Assembly (NCBI GenBank): GCA_024743095.1
Contig: JANSXF010000036.1
Coordinates: forward strand, 1-43,194
Length of the DNA stretch: 43,194 bases
Source of the DNA: Flavobacteriaceae bacterium
GTDB taxonomy: Bacteria > Bacteroidota > Bacteroidia > Flavobacteriales > Flavobacteriaceae
Direction: 5' to 3'
How positions within the stretch are numbered: the stretch's first letter is position 1; each line of letters begins with the position of its first letter. Position numbers and translations under genes: made by a program. The notes under the pieces were generated by a model. The model did not search any database. It saw nothing but the letters and a program-made list of their open reading frames with translations, and had not been told where the DNA came from. This document shows positions 24,771 through 34,179 of the stretch, one piece after another.

Positions 24771-26058
24771 TTGGGCATTGGCCGAAACTGCCTTTGAGGA
24801 ATCCATTTCTTCCGAACTGCTTGCCAATTATGCCGAAGAAAACGGAATGACCGTTACCCGTGGTGTTGCCGATATCCCGACTGCATTTATCGCCACTTAC
24901 GGCTCTGGTTCTCCCGTGATCAGCGTATTGGGCGAGTTTGATGCCCTTCCGGGACTTTCACAAAACACTGTGCCCACCAAGGACCCAAGAATCGAAGGCG
25001 AGCCGGGACATGGCTGTGGACATAATATGTTCGGTGCCGCAAGTTTGGGAGCGGCCATCGCTATTAAAGAACAGATTGAATCAGGAAATATCCAAGGGAC
25101 CGTAAAATTCTTCGGAACTCCAGCGGAAGAAAAATTCTTCGGAAAAGTTTGGATGGTAGAGGCCGGGCTTTGGGACGATGTCGATGTAAATGTAAGCTGG
25201 CACCCCTCCGCCGAAATCGAAGCCGATGTGCAAAGTGGACTCTCGTTGATTGACTTTATGATCGAGTTTTATGGTCAAGCAGCACACGCTTCTTCTGATC
25301 CTTGGAATGGCCGTAGCGCCTCCGACGCCCTAGAATTATATACCACGGGGATCAATTACTACAGAGAGCACATTAAACCGACATCCCGCATCCACTACCA
25401 CATCCAAGATGGTGGACAGGTCGTTAACGTGGTTCCGGATTATTCAAGGTTGTGGGTACGGGTACGTGACCCAAAAAGAGAAGTAATGCTCCCCACTTTT
25501 GAACGTGTAAAGGCCATGGCCGAAGGTGCCGCTATTATGGCCAACGTGGAGTACAAATATTCACTGATTTCAGGTATTTACGAGACCTTGGTGAACCGTG
25601 AGGGCGGAAAGATCATGCAAAATAATTTGGAACTTTTAGGCCCGATCACCTACACCGATCAAGAGATTACCTATGGGAAAGCCATTCAAGAAGCTACTGG
25701 AAAGCCCCAAGTGGGCATGGATGGAGAGGTCCACCCGCTTAAAGAGACACAGGAACTGCCCGGTGGGGGTTCTACTGACGTGGGCGATGTGAGCTGGAAC
25801 GTACCGAATATCAATCTGGGTGTTACCGTTGCCCCGAAAGATACACCTTGGCACTCATGGGCCGTTGTCGCCTGCGGGGGAATGAGCATTGGCCACAAAG
25901 GAATGATCTATGCTTCCAAAGCCATGGGCATGACTATGCTAGATCTATTTGATGACCCTAAATTGGTAGAAAAAGTAAAAGAAGAATACAAAACCAGAAA
26001 AGGTGATGTAAAATATGAGGCCATGATCGATGGTCCACCACCAATCCCTGGCAAATAA
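24771..26058 (+). pseudogene. 3' fragment of the split M20 amidohydrolase (AbgB-like)
   Basis: From W (TGG 24772) the sequence continues the family without a native start codon; TTG 24766 lies in the inserted DNA. M20 motifs: GEFDALPGL, zinc-binding GHGCGHNMFG near 25010-25040, catalytic-type PAEEKFFGK, HPSAEIEADV, and the dimerisation-domain region GQAAHASSDPWNG. About 429 residues, nearly a full p-aminobenzoyl-glutamate hydrolase B-like enzyme, missing only the signal peptide and the first helix, which remain at 15855. It is intact to its own stop and terminator. Without a signal peptide and promoter it is probably silent, or acts cytoplasmically if expressed. Confidence 0.88.
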
Positions 26059-26078
26059 ATTAAATTATAATTTGGTTG

Positions 26079-26103
26079 AAAGCCTGCACCACGCAGGCTT
26101 TTG
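26079..26103 (+). terminator. Intrinsic terminator after the M20 gene
   Basis: Perfect 9-bp stem AAAGCCTGC / GCAGGCTTT with loop ACCAC (26079-26087 with 26093-26101), then TTGATC. The short T tract makes it moderate. Confidence 0.6.
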
Positions 26104-26125
26104 ATCTTAAAAATAAAAACTCGCT

Positions 26126-27130
26126 ATGAAAAATCCCATAATACAAACATTCCCGTTAAGTTCACCTTGGCAAACCTTAGATCCATTTTTGTTCAGTGTG
26201 TACCATTTGGACCGTTATCCAAAAGGAAACGGAGATATGGGGCCAGATGAATCTTTGCTTAAAGGGCGAAATCTAGGCAGTGATTTTAATCCCAGTGCCA
26301 AATGGCGTATGTACCATGGTCAAACAATTCCCGGGTTTCCTTTCCATCCGCATTGTGGCTTTGAAACCATCACCATTGTCAGTAAGGGTTTCTGTGACCA
26401 TTCCGATTCCCTTGGTGCGGCCGGTAGATTTGGCAAGGGCGATGTGCAATGGATGACAGCGGGAAGAGGTGTACAGCATTCAGAGATGTTCCCTCTGCTA
26501 AAAGATGATGAGGAAAACACACTCGAACTGTTCCAGATTTGGTTGAACCTTCCCAGAGCCGGAAAGTTTGTGGACCCCCACTTTAAAATGCTATGGAACG
26601 AGGATATTCCGATTATTGAAGAGGAAAACGCCAAAATAAAAGTGGTAGCGGGTACTTACAAAAATGTGGGCCCAATTGATCCCGCTCCCGATTCATGGGC
26701 TGCCAGTCCCGAAAACGAAGTAGCAGTCTGGAACATTCATGTGGATGCAGATTCACAATACACCTTGCCAAGGGCCAATTCTTCTGAAGTAAACCGTGTG
26801 CTATACTTTTATGAAGGCGATGAAATTTTTATCGGTAACAAAAAGGTTAATCCAAATTTTGGAATTGTTTTGGACCCGGCACAAGATATCAACATCAAAA
26901 TAGGTTCTGAAACAGCCCATTTTATGGTTTTGCAAGGAAAACCCATCGATGAACCCGTTGCCAAATACGGTCCTTTCGTGATGAACACACAGGAGGAAAT
27001 TCAAAAAGTAATGGAGGAATACCGCCTTACACAGTTTGGAGGATGGCCATGGCCACATCCGGACAATGTGCATGATAAGGATAGGGGGCGTTTCGCACTT
27101 TATCCTGATGGGAAATTGGTCGAGAAATAA
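26126..27130 (+). CDS. Pirin family protein (bicupin)
   Basis: 334 aa, cytosolic. The N-terminal cupin carries the pirin metal ligands: H74 and H76 in FPFHPHCGFET, H118 and E120 in TAGRGVQHSE. The C-terminal half is the second, metal-free cupin (about 200-300). Bacterial pirins include quercetin 2,3-dioxygenases and regulators of central metabolism or redox stress; length and motifs fit, but the function here is not known. It lies between the M20 gene and the alpha/beta hydrolase, each with its own gap. Confidence 0.92.
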   Translation: MKNPIIQTFPLSSPWQTLDPFLFSVYHLDRYPKGNGDMGPDESLLKGRNLGSDFNPSAKWRMYHGQTIPGFPFHPHCGFETITIVSKGFCDHSDSLGAAGRFGKGDVQWMTAGRGVQHSEMFPLLKDDEENTLELFQIWLNLPRAGKFVDPHFKMLWNEDIPIIEEENAKIKVVAGTYKNVGPIDPAPDSWAASPENEVAVWNIHVDADSQYTLPRANSSEVNRVLYFYEGDEIFIGNKKVNPNFGIVLDPAQDINIKIGSETAHFMVLQGKPIDEPVAKYGPFVMNTQEEIQKVMEEYRLTQFGGWPWPHPDNVHDKDRGRFALYPDGKLVEK

Positions 27131-27144
27131 AAAATAGTCAAGAT

Positions 27145-28092
27145 ATGGTCCTAAAAAATATAATTGGATCGACCTTTTTGTTCATAACGGGTCTACTAAG
27201 TGCACAATTAGGGGAAAAACCGATTACCCTGGCCACAGAGACCGGAAACATTCAGGGGGCCATGCTCTTGCCCGAGCATTCCAATAAGATTCCCGTGGTT
27301 TTGATCATAGCGGGGTCTGGTCCCACGGACCGGAACGGAAACAACCCCATGATGAAGAACAATTCCCTAAAAATGCTTGCGGAAGGATTGGGAAATCATG
27401 GTATTGCATCGGTCAGGTTTGACAAACGCGGTATAGCCGAGAGCACAGCAGCTGGTCTCAAGGAAAGTGACCTTAAATTTGAAACCTATATTGAAGATGT
27501 CAAGGATTGGATAGATTTACTTGAAAAAAATGATAGCTTTTCAGCAATTGTAGTTTTAGGCCACAGTGAGGGCTCTTTAATCGGTATGATTGCCTCCCAA
27601 AACAAGACGGTGGACAAATTTATTTCGGTCGCGGGCGTAGGGGAACCGGCCGCCAAACCATTGGAACGACAGTTAAGGGCACAACCTTCATTTGTATGGG
27701 AACAATCCGCCCCTATTCTTCGGGATTTAGAAATGGGCAAAGAGGTGGACACTGTTCCACAAATGCTGTATTCACTTTTTAGACCCAGTGTTCAGCCCTA
27801 CCTTATTTCTTGGTTCAAATATAATCCACAAGCGGAACTGGCAAAATTGGACATACCTATATTGCTTGTTCAAGGAACTACGGATATACAAGTAGATATG
27901 CGGAATGTGGAGCAACTCCATGCCTCAAATCCAAAATCAGAAAAGGTGATTCTGCAAGGAATGAACCATATTCTGAAAGAGGCGGAGATGGACAGAATGA
28001 AAAATATCGAAACCTATTCAAATCCCGACCTTCCCCTTAAGGATGGTTTAATAGAGACGATTGTGGACTTTATCAAAAACGCTGATAAATAA
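27145..28092 (+). CDS. Secreted alpha/beta hydrolase (serine aminopeptidase-like)
   Basis: 315 aa with an N-terminal signal peptide (through about residue 20, LLSAQ). Hydrolase fold: oxyanion region AGSGPTDRNGNN (56-67), nucleophile elbow GHSEGS with S141, acid near GTTDIQVD, and a likely catalytic His in GMNHILKE near 276. A periplasmic esterase or peptidase role is likely. It begins 14 bases after pirin, so the two are probably co-transcribed. Convergent with murA. Confidence 0.88.
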   Translation: MVLKNIIGSTFLFITGLLSAQLGEKPITLATETGNIQGAMLLPEHSNKIPVVLIIAGSGPTDRNGNNPMMKNNSLKMLAEGLGNHGIASVRFDKRGIAESTAAGLKESDLKFETYIEDVKDWIDLLEKNDSFSAIVVLGHSEGSLIGMIASQNKTVDKFISVAGVGEPAAKPLERQLRAQPSFVWEQSAPILRDLEMGKEVDTVPQMLYSLFRPSVQPYLISWFKYNPQAELAKLDIPILLVQGTTDIQVDMRNVEQLHASNPKSEKVILQGMNHILKEAEMDRMKNIETYSNPDLPLKDGLIETIVDFIKNADK

Positions 28093-28176
28093 AAGAGCGT
28101 TGAAATAGCAAATAAGCCTTTGACAACCTAAATTTTAAACTATCTCCCCCTACTAAATCAATTCAGGGTTTACTCA

Positions 28177-29484
28177 TTATACCCTCACAATATGGGCCCC
28201 GATGGCACGTAGGCGCTCATCTATGTTTTCGTACCCGCGATCAATCTGTTCAATATTATGAATGGTGGAAGTTCCCTTGGCGGACAGGGCCGCGATCAAA
28301 AGGGATACTCCTGCCCTAATATCTGGAGAAACCATGGTAGTGGCCTTTAATGTAGATCGGAAGTCATGTCCAATTACCGTTGCGCGGTGTGGGTCGCAGA
28401 GAATGATTTTCGCCCCCATATCAATGAGCTTATCAACGAAAAACAAGCGGCTCTCGAACATTTTTTGATGAATAAGTACCTCCCCCTTTGCTTGGGTGGC
28501 CACCACTAATATAATGCTCAACAAATCCGGGGTAAGTCCGGGCCACGGAGCATCCGCGATGGTCAAGATAGACCCATCTATAAAGTTTTGTATCTGGTAA
28601 CCATCTTTGTGCATAGGGATGAAGATATCATCTCCCTTTCTTTCCACGGTTATTCCCAGCTTACGGAACACATTGGGAATTACGCCCAAATCGTCCCAGC
28701 TGACATTTTTAATGGTAAGTTCGCTTTGGGTCATGGCCGCCAAACCTATCCAGCTACCTATTTCTATCATATCGGGCAGCATGGTATGCTCGGTACCTCC
28801 TAAAGCATCTACCCCCTCAATGGTCAGCAAGTTGGAACCGATCCCCGAGATTTTAGCCCCCATACGGTTCAGCATCTTGCACAATTGCTGTAGATAAGGT
28901 TCACAAGCGGCATTATAAACGGTCGTGGTACCTTCGGCCAAAACCGCGGCCATTACAATATTGGCCGTTCCAGTGACCGATGCTTCATCCAAAAGCATAT
29001 AGGTTCCCTTTAACTTATCGGCCTCTACCCCATAAAAGTGGTCTTCTTTATTGTAGCGGAACTGTGCCCCCAATTTTATAAATCCTTCAAAATGGGTGTC
29101 CAGCCTTCTTCTACCAATCTTATCTCCTCCAGGTTTCGGAATATATCCCTTTCCGAATCTTGCCAAAAGTGGACCTACCAACATAATAGAACCTCTTAGC
29201 CCTCTTCCATCTTCTTTAAATTTGGCGGATTGAAGGTAATCAAGGTTTACATCATCGGCCTTAAAAGTATACGCCCCCTTGCCTTTCTTTTGAATCTTTA
29301 CACCTAAATCTTCTAAAAGAGCAATCAGTTTATTGACATCTACAATGTCGGGTATGTTGTTTATGGTAATTTTCTCTTCTGAAAGCAATACGGCGCAAAG
29401 AATCTGTAATGCCTCGTTCTTTGCCCCTTGGGGTGTAATTTCACCATGCAATTGGTGTCCACCCTCTATTCGAAATGTACCCAT
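28177..29484 (-). CDS. murA: UDP-N-acetylglucosamine 1-carboxyvinyltransferase MurA, C-to-D variant
   Basis: 435-aa cytosolic enzyme that transfers enolpyruvate from PEP to UDP-GlcNAc, the first committed peptidoglycan step. Substrate Lys K22 (PQGAKNEAL) and the second-domain motifs (IDRGYENIDERLRA at the C-terminus) are present. At the catalytic loop, where E. coli MurA has Cys115 in GGCTIG, this protein has D121 (PGGDKIG; codon GAT at 29122-29124). The Asp form is known in mycobacteria, chlamydiae and others, remains active and resists fosfomycin. It follows the DUF4290 gene by 15 bases, so both are likely in one operon. Confidence 0.97.
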   Translation of the reverse strand: MGTFRIEGGHQLHGEITPQGAKNEALQILCAVLLSEEKITINNIPDIVDVNKLIALLEDLGVKIQKKGKGAYTFKADDVNLDYLQSAKFKEDGRGLRGSIMLVGPLLARFGKGYIPKPGGDKIGRRRLDTHFEGFIKLGAQFRYNKEDHFYGVEADKLKGTYMLLDEASVTGTANIVMAAVLAEGTTTVYNAACEPYLQQLCKMLNRMGAKISGIGSNLLTIEGVDALGGTEHTMLPDMIEIGSWIGLAAMTQSELTIKNVSWDDLGVIPNVFRKLGITVERKGDDIFIPMHKDGYQIQNFIDGSILTIADAPWPGLTPDLLSIILVVATQAKGEVLIHQKMFESRLFFVDKLIDMGAKIILCDPHRATVIGHDFRSTLKATTMVSPDIRAGVSLLIAALSAKGTSTIHNIEQIDRGYENIDERLRAIGAHIVRV

Positions 29485-29499
29485 GTATTCCTTTGGAGT

Positions 29500-30147
29500 T
29501 TAATATCTTTTTTTGCGGCCTCTCTGTCCTTTCTTTCCTCTGTTGTTGTTATTGTTGGACCTGCTTGGCTTATTTTTAAGGAACTGCCCACTTTCGGTAA
29601 GGCTCTCGTCGCTTTTTGCCAAATCAATCTGTCCATCACTAAGTTCCTTCAGGTGATTGAAGATGACGCTATCTTCCACCGTATCCTTGTTCCAAACCAA
29701 ATAACACTTTTTCATGTGGTTGGCTATGGCATATTCCAATCCAGATCGCATATCCCCTTTGTCCCAGCTTACAGCGACATCTATCATTCTTTTGATGTTG
29801 TTTCCGTAAAAACGGTACTTCGGGTGGTTCTGTGGGTAATCCAACGGTTCTGGGCGTTGTTGCAAAACCTCTTTTGAGGTAATTGGAAACGGGGAATCGA
29901 CATCCAGTTTAAAATCGGCCATAATGAACAATTGGTCCCAAAGTTTATGCTGAAAATCAGGAACATCCCTTAAATGGGGCTGTAAATTCCCCATTACGCT
30001 GATAATGGATTTGGCCACTTTGTTACGTTCCTCGCGGTCTTCAATGGCAACGGCGTGATCCACCATTTTCTGGAAATGGCGACCATATTCTGGAATAAAG
30101 AGTTTTGGACGCTCCGTGTTGTATTCTAAATTAAATATTTCGTTCAA
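29500..30147 (-). CDS. DUF4290 protein
   Basis: 215 aa. Start NLEYNTERPKLFIPEYGRH and the helical body (HFQKMVDHAV, VMGNLQPHLRD) match DUF4290, a Bacteroidota-restricted cytosolic family. The C-terminus is a basic, Asn/Arg/Gly-rich tail (NNNNRGKKGQRGRKK) likely to bind nucleic acid or be disordered. It sits just before murA on the same strand and may be functionally linked to cell-wall synthesis, but no activity is known. Confidence 0.88.
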   Translation of the reverse strand: MNEIFNLEYNTERPKLFIPEYGRHFQKMVDHAVAIEDREERNKVAKSIISVMGNLQPHLRDVPDFQHKLWDQLFIMADFKLDVDSPFPITSKEVLQQRPEPLDYPQNHPKYRFYGNNIKRMIDVAVSWDKGDMRSGLEYAIANHMKKCYLVWNKDTVEDSVIFNHLKELSDGQIDLAKSDESLTESGQFLKNKPSRSNNNNNRGKKGQRGRKKRY

Positions 30148-30228
30148 AGTAATGTGTTTAGAGATTTGATACTTGGAAAGTAATCCGATAACGTTCGCAA
30201 AGTAATAAAATTATGGCAAACAAAGGGG

Positions 30229-30516
30229 CTACAAAGAAATTACCCCTTCAACGACCGAAACTTCCTTATATTTTTCGATCACAGCGTCTGGATCTTTTAA
30301 GTCCACTGTAATGGATAAACTGGTGTAAGTCCCTTTTTTGGATTTTTTTGATTCGATTACAGCACCTGTATTATCAAAAATATCATGAATCTGTGAAATT
30401 CGGCGCTCATCCGTCGGAACTATAAATTTATAAAGGTATGTAGATGGCCAACTAGTGCTTTCCAGCAATTGATCCTTAAGCTTTGCATAAAACTCCTCCG
30501 TATCTTTATTATCCAT
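30229..30516 (-). CDS. DUF493 family protein
   Basis: 95 aa with the small alpha/beta (ferredoxin-like) DUF493 pattern: FYAKLKDQLLES, PSTYLYKFIVPTDE, then KGTYTSLSITVDLKDPDAVIEKY. The E. coli relative YbeD may be an allosteric regulatory domain; its role is unknown. It has its own -7 box upstream (30531-30538). Divergent from the NTPase gene. Confidence 0.92.
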   Translation of the reverse strand: MDNKDTEEFYAKLKDQLLESTSWPSTYLYKFIVPTDERRISQIHDIFDNTGAVIESKKSKKGTYTSLSITVDLKDPDAVIEKYKEVSVVEGVISL

Positions 30517-30530
30517 ACCTCAATTTTTTA

Positions 30531-30538
30531 CAAATATA
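30531..30538 (-). promoter_or_regulatory. -7 promoter element TATATTTG for the DUF493 gene
   Basis: Complement of CAAATATA; perfect TAnnTTTG match 14 bases before the start codon. A TTG is only 12 bases further upstream, too close for a standard -33 box. Confidence 0.45.
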
Positions 30539-30604
30539 TGGCTTACCCATCAATTTTTTTTCCTTAAGTCGATTTCATTACTTTGCATTATAAATTCAAG
30601 GTCT

Positions 30605-31168
30605 TTGGGAAAGAAGAAAATAGTTATCACGGGAGCGCCAGGTACCGGTAAAACTTCCATAGTAAATGGATTGGAAAGCATGGGGCATCATTGTTTTCAT
30701 GAAATTATCCGTGATATGACCTCAAAAGCTAAGGAAGAGGGGCAAACGGAACATTATATTTCCAATCCCTTGGTGTTTGTGGATGATGCATTGCAATTCA
30801 ACAAGGATTTATTGGAAGGAAGAACCTCCCATTACAGGGAGTCCCTGCAAATTGATGTTCCTATCAGTTTTTTTGACCGTGGAATCCCCGATGTATTGGC
30901 CTACATGGACTTTTTTGGCCAAGAGTACGATGATTTTTTCACTTCCCATTGCATGGACCATAGATACGATTCCATTTTCATTGTTCCACCTTGGAAAGAA
31001 ATCTATGTTTCCGACCATGAACGAATGGAGACCTTTGAGGAAGCTGAAAGTATTCATGATTCCTTGATGAAGACCTATACACAATTTGGCTATACCCCCA
31101 TCGAAGTGCCAAAAGATGAAGTCACAAAACGGATTGATTTTATTTTGGAAACACTTAAAAAATTATAG
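30605..31168 (+). CDS. AAA_28-type ATP/GTP-binding protein
   Basis: 187-aa P-loop NTPase from TTG 30605 (no ATG fits the N-terminus). Walker A GAPGTGKT at 10-17 and a kinase-like fold with FDRGIPDVLAY in the centre resemble nucleoside kinase-like AAA_28 proteins. These are related to predicted ATPases near NadR-type enzymes; the substrate is unknown. Its stop shares one base with the GTG start of recQ (TAGTG), so the genes are coupled. Confidence 0.82.
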   Translation: MGKKKIVITGAPGTGKTSIVNGLESMGHHCFHEIIRDMTSKAKEEGQTEHYISNPLVFVDDALQFNKDLLEGRTSHYRESLQIDVPISFFDRGIPDVLAYMDFFGQEYDDFFTSHCMDHRYDSIFIVPPWKEIYVSDHERMETFEEAESIHDSLMKTYTQFGYTPIEVPKDEVTKRIDFILETLKKL

Positions 31169-33060
31169 TGCATAAGGATACCACAGGCATTTTAAAACAA
31201 TTTTGGGGTTATGATGATTTCAGGGGATCCCAAAAGAAGATTATCGACACCGTTCTATTAGGGCAGGATATTTTGGCATTGATGCCCACAGGTGGTGGAA
31301 AATCCATTTGTTATCAAGTGCCCGCATTGGCCAAGGACGGTCTCTGTATTGTGGTCTCTCCTTTGGTGTCCCTGATCCAGGACCAGGTATCACAATTAAA
31401 GAAGAAAGGGATTAAGGCCATTGCTTTAACGGGCGGCATTCCCCCCAGCGAATTAAGCGACCTTTTGGATAATTGTGTCTACGGCAACTATAAATTTTTA
31501 TATCTATCCCCCGAACGCTTGCAGCAGTCCATCGTCCAGGAACGCATCCAGCAAATGAATGTTAATCTGCTTGCCGTTGACGAGGCCCATTGTATTTCCC
31601 AATGGGGCAACGACTTTAGGCCCGCCTACCTTGAATGTTCCATTTTAAAGGAACTGGTCCCCGAAACCCCTATGATAGCCCTAACGGCCACCGCTACGCC
31701 ACCCGTGGTAGCGGACATTGTGGAGAATTTGGAATTGGAAAATGTGAAGATTTTCAAAGATTCCTTTTCCCGCTCCAATATCGAGTTTAGAGTAAAACAC
31801 TCCAAGGACAAGCTGCAGCAGCTCAAAAAATATATGGAAAGAACTTCCGGGAGCGCCATTGTATATGTGCGTTCCAGAAAAACATCCATTTCACTGGCCA
31901 ACTTTTTGATAAAAAATGGTATTTCCGCGTCCTTTTTTCATGGAGGGATTCCCAAATCCGATAAAGAAGATAAACTCAACCTCTGGTTAAACGGTAAAGT
32001 GCGGGTAATGGTGGCCACCAATGCTTTTGGTATGGGAGTCGACAAAGCGGATGTTCGCTTGGTCATCCACTATCAAATTCCGGACAGTTTGGAGAGTTAC
32101 TTTCAGGAAGCAGGAAGAGCTGGTCGTGACGGGAGGCCATCTACCGCAGTTATTATCACATCAAATGAAGATGGGGATAAGGCCAAACAACAGTTTTTGT
32201 CCACATTGCCCGATGTGGCTTTCGTCAAGCAAGTGTATTCCAAGCTCAATAACTACTTCCAAATATCTTACGGGGAACTTGTTTCGGAACCACTGTCCTT
32301 CAAGTTCAACGAATTTTGCAAGCGTTATGGGTTCAATCCCAACATGGCCTTTAATGCCATTCGCATTCTTGACCAGAATTCCGTGCTATTGCTTGCCGAA
32401 AATTTTAAGGAGAAAAACACCCTTCGGTTTGTAGCTTCGAAAACTGAGATATTCAAGTATCTGGACAAAAACAGGACAACGGCCCCCATGATCCAAACCA
32501 TTCTACGCACATATGGGGGCATTACCGATCACCAGACCATAATCAACCTATATATGCTGTCCAAAAAAACAGGTACGGCCGAAGCGAATTTAAAACAACT
32601 ACTACAGCGACTCGCCAAGGATAGGATTGTGGAATATGTTAACAATACATCCGATCTTGAAATCACTTTTTTGGTGCCACGAGAAGACGACCACACCATC
32701 AACCTGTTCGCCAATAAAATCAAGGATTTTAATCAGGTCAAACAGAACAATATGGCGGCGATGTTGGGGTACGTTTCCAATAAAAGGATATGCCGTAGCC
32801 TATACTTACTTAATTATTTTGGTGAAAAGACCAGTGAAAAGTGCGGTAGATGCGATATTTGTACCAAGAAAAAAGTAGTGGCTTCTCCCCATGATCTGGA
32901 GAACCGGGTAATGGAGCTCTTGGAAATCCGTCCCCACACCTCCCGACAGCTCGAAAAGGCCATGGGGGCTAAAGAAAAGGAACTTTTAAAAACATTGGAG
33001 CATTTGCTGGAAGATGAGCGTATCTCCCTAAATTTCAAGAATGAGTACATCAAAAAATAA
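31168..33060 (+). CDS. recQ: RecQ-family ATP-dependent DNA helicase
   Basis: 630 aa, GTG start. 3'-5' helicase in recombinational repair and replication-fork rescue. Walker A K45 (MPTGGGKS), DEAH at 138-141 (VDEAHCISQWGNDFR), the motif VI region QEAGRAGRDG, and a zinc-binding RQC cysteine set near 545-570 (CGRCDIC). A winged-helix-like end follows; the C-terminal HRDC domain of E. coli RecQ is not obvious. The 3' end overlaps fmt by 20 bases, giving an NTPase-recQ-fmt run. Confidence 0.95.
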   Translation: MHKDTTGILKQFWGYDDFRGSQKKIIDTVLLGQDILALMPTGGGKSICYQVPALAKDGLCIVVSPLVSLIQDQVSQLKKKGIKAIALTGGIPPSELSDLLDNCVYGNYKFLYLSPERLQQSIVQERIQQMNVNLLAVDEAHCISQWGNDFRPAYLECSILKELVPETPMIALTATATPPVVADIVENLELENVKIFKDSFSRSNIEFRVKHSKDKLQQLKKYMERTSGSAIVYVRSRKTSISLANFLIKNGISASFFHGGIPKSDKEDKLNLWLNGKVRVMVATNAFGMGVDKADVRLVIHYQIPDSLESYFQEAGRAGRDGRPSTAVIITSNEDGDKAKQQFLSTLPDVAFVKQVYSKLNNYFQISYGELVSEPLSFKFNEFCKRYGFNPNMAFNAIRILDQNSVLLLAENFKEKNTLRFVASKTEIFKYLDKNRTTAPMIQTILRTYGGITDHQTIINLYMLSKKTGTAEANLKQLLQRLAKDRIVEYVNNTSDLEITFLVPREDDHTINLFANKIKDFNQVKQNNMAAMLGYVSNKRICRSLYLLNYFGEKTSEKCGRCDICTKKKVVASPHDLENRVMELLEIRPHTSRQLEKAMGAKEKELLKTLEHLLEDERISLNFKNEYIKK

Positions 33061-34003
33061 TCCACTTCGCATTGTATTTATGGGCACTCCCGACTTTGCC
33101 GTGGGAACTTTAAAAAATTTATTGGAAGCCGATTTTAATCTGGTCGGCGTAGTGACTGCACCCGACAGGCCAGCGGGACGCGGGCGTAAGGTCCAGGAAT
33201 CGGCAGTGAAACAATTTGCGGTACGGCATAATGTAAAAGTATTACAACCCACCAATTTAAAGGATGGAGGTTTTCTCAAGGAACTAAAAGCGCTAGATGC
33301 CAACTTGCAGGTGGTAGTCGCCTTTAGAATGCTGCCCAAGGCTGTATGGCAAATGCCGGAGTACGGGACCTTTAACCTACATGCTTCCCTGCTTCCCCAG
33401 TATCGTGGTGCGGCACCCATTAATTGGGCCATAATCAATGGCGAAACCGAAACAGGTGTCACCACTTTTTTTATTGATGAAAAGATTGATACCGGAAGCA
33501 TTATCCTTCAAAAAACAGAAAAGATATTGCCCACCGATAACGTAGGCGACTTGCATGACAGATTGATGGGGCTTGGGGCTGATCTTGTTGTGGAAACCTG
33601 CAAACAGATTGAAGCAGGTACGGTAACACGACAACCACAAAATGAAAACATGGTATTCAAACCCGCTCCAAAAATCCATAAAGACACCTGCCGCATTGAT
33701 TGGAACGCTTCCATGGAAACCATTTATAACCATATCCGGGGATTGAGTCCCTACCCAGGGGCATGGACCAGATTGATGAACGATGGCAAAGAGGACCAAA
33801 TGAAAATCTTTAAAACTGAAAAACTCCAAGAGGCGCACAACCACAGTATTGGAAAAATATTGGTAGAAAAGAAATCATTGAAAATAGCGGTAAAAGGGGG
33901 GTATATTTCACTTTTGGAGTTACAACTTCCAGGGAAACGCCGAATGCAGGTCGACGAGGTTTTAAATGGGCTAAATCTGGAAAATGACGCTTATCTTCGC
34001 TAA
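33041..34003 (+). CDS. fmt: Methionyl-tRNA formyltransferase
   Basis: 320 aa. Uses 10-formyl-THF to formylate initiator Met-tRNA. Catalytic set N112, H114 (FNLHASLLP) and D150 (EKIDTG); the signature SLLPQYRGAAPINW is at 116-129. The C-terminal OB-fold domain is present (about 205-315). Start ATG 33041 overlaps the end of recQ. Standard length. Confidence 0.97.
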   Translation: MSTSKNNPLRIVFMGTPDFAVGTLKNLLEADFNLVGVVTAPDRPAGRGRKVQESAVKQFAVRHNVKVLQPTNLKDGGFLKELKALDANLQVVVAFRMLPKAVWQMPEYGTFNLHASLLPQYRGAAPINWAIINGETETGVTTFFIDEKIDTGSIILQKTEKILPTDNVGDLHDRLMGLGADLVVETCKQIEAGTVTRQPQNENMVFKPAPKIHKDTCRIDWNASMETIYNHIRGLSPYPGAWTRLMNDGKEDQMKIFKTEKLQEAHNHSIGKILVEKKSLKIAVKGGYISLLELQLPGKRRMQVDEVLNGLNLENDAYLR

Positions 34004-34179
34004 AGCCTTGCTGTGATTGGGCTAGGAAATGTTGTCATTTTTTTCCCACTTTATCAACAAACGTTTCAAGTTATCAACAAAAACCCTTATTTCCCTTGGT
34101 TTTACTTGCGTGAGACGCAAATCCATATAAATTTGTTCAGCATTAAAATTATATTAACAACAATTAATTTAATTCCATT

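Larger units (their letters stand above)
15997..24772. mobile_element. ~8.8-kb insertion splitting an M20 amidohydrolase gene
   Basis: Left junction after T15996, right junction at T24771/T24772. Rejoining ATT T with GG GCA TTG restores the family sequence SIWALAETAF in frame. The junctions share only TT. Contents in order: truncated Rhs gene, two orphan membrane genes, XRE regulator, P-loop ATPase, two tyrosine recombinases, toxin-antitoxin pair, a long imperfect palindrome, structured non-coding DNA, and a 52-aa ORF. Base composition differs from the flanks: the Rhs core and ATPase/recombinase block are visibly GC-rich, while 17.1-19.0 kb is AT-rich. No terminal inverted repeats or transposase were seen, so the insertion may be composite. 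Confidence 0.8.

Noticed and set aside
15997..24772. Simple IS element or DDE transposon
   Set aside because: No DDE transposase, no terminal inverted repeats, no clear target duplication beyond TT.
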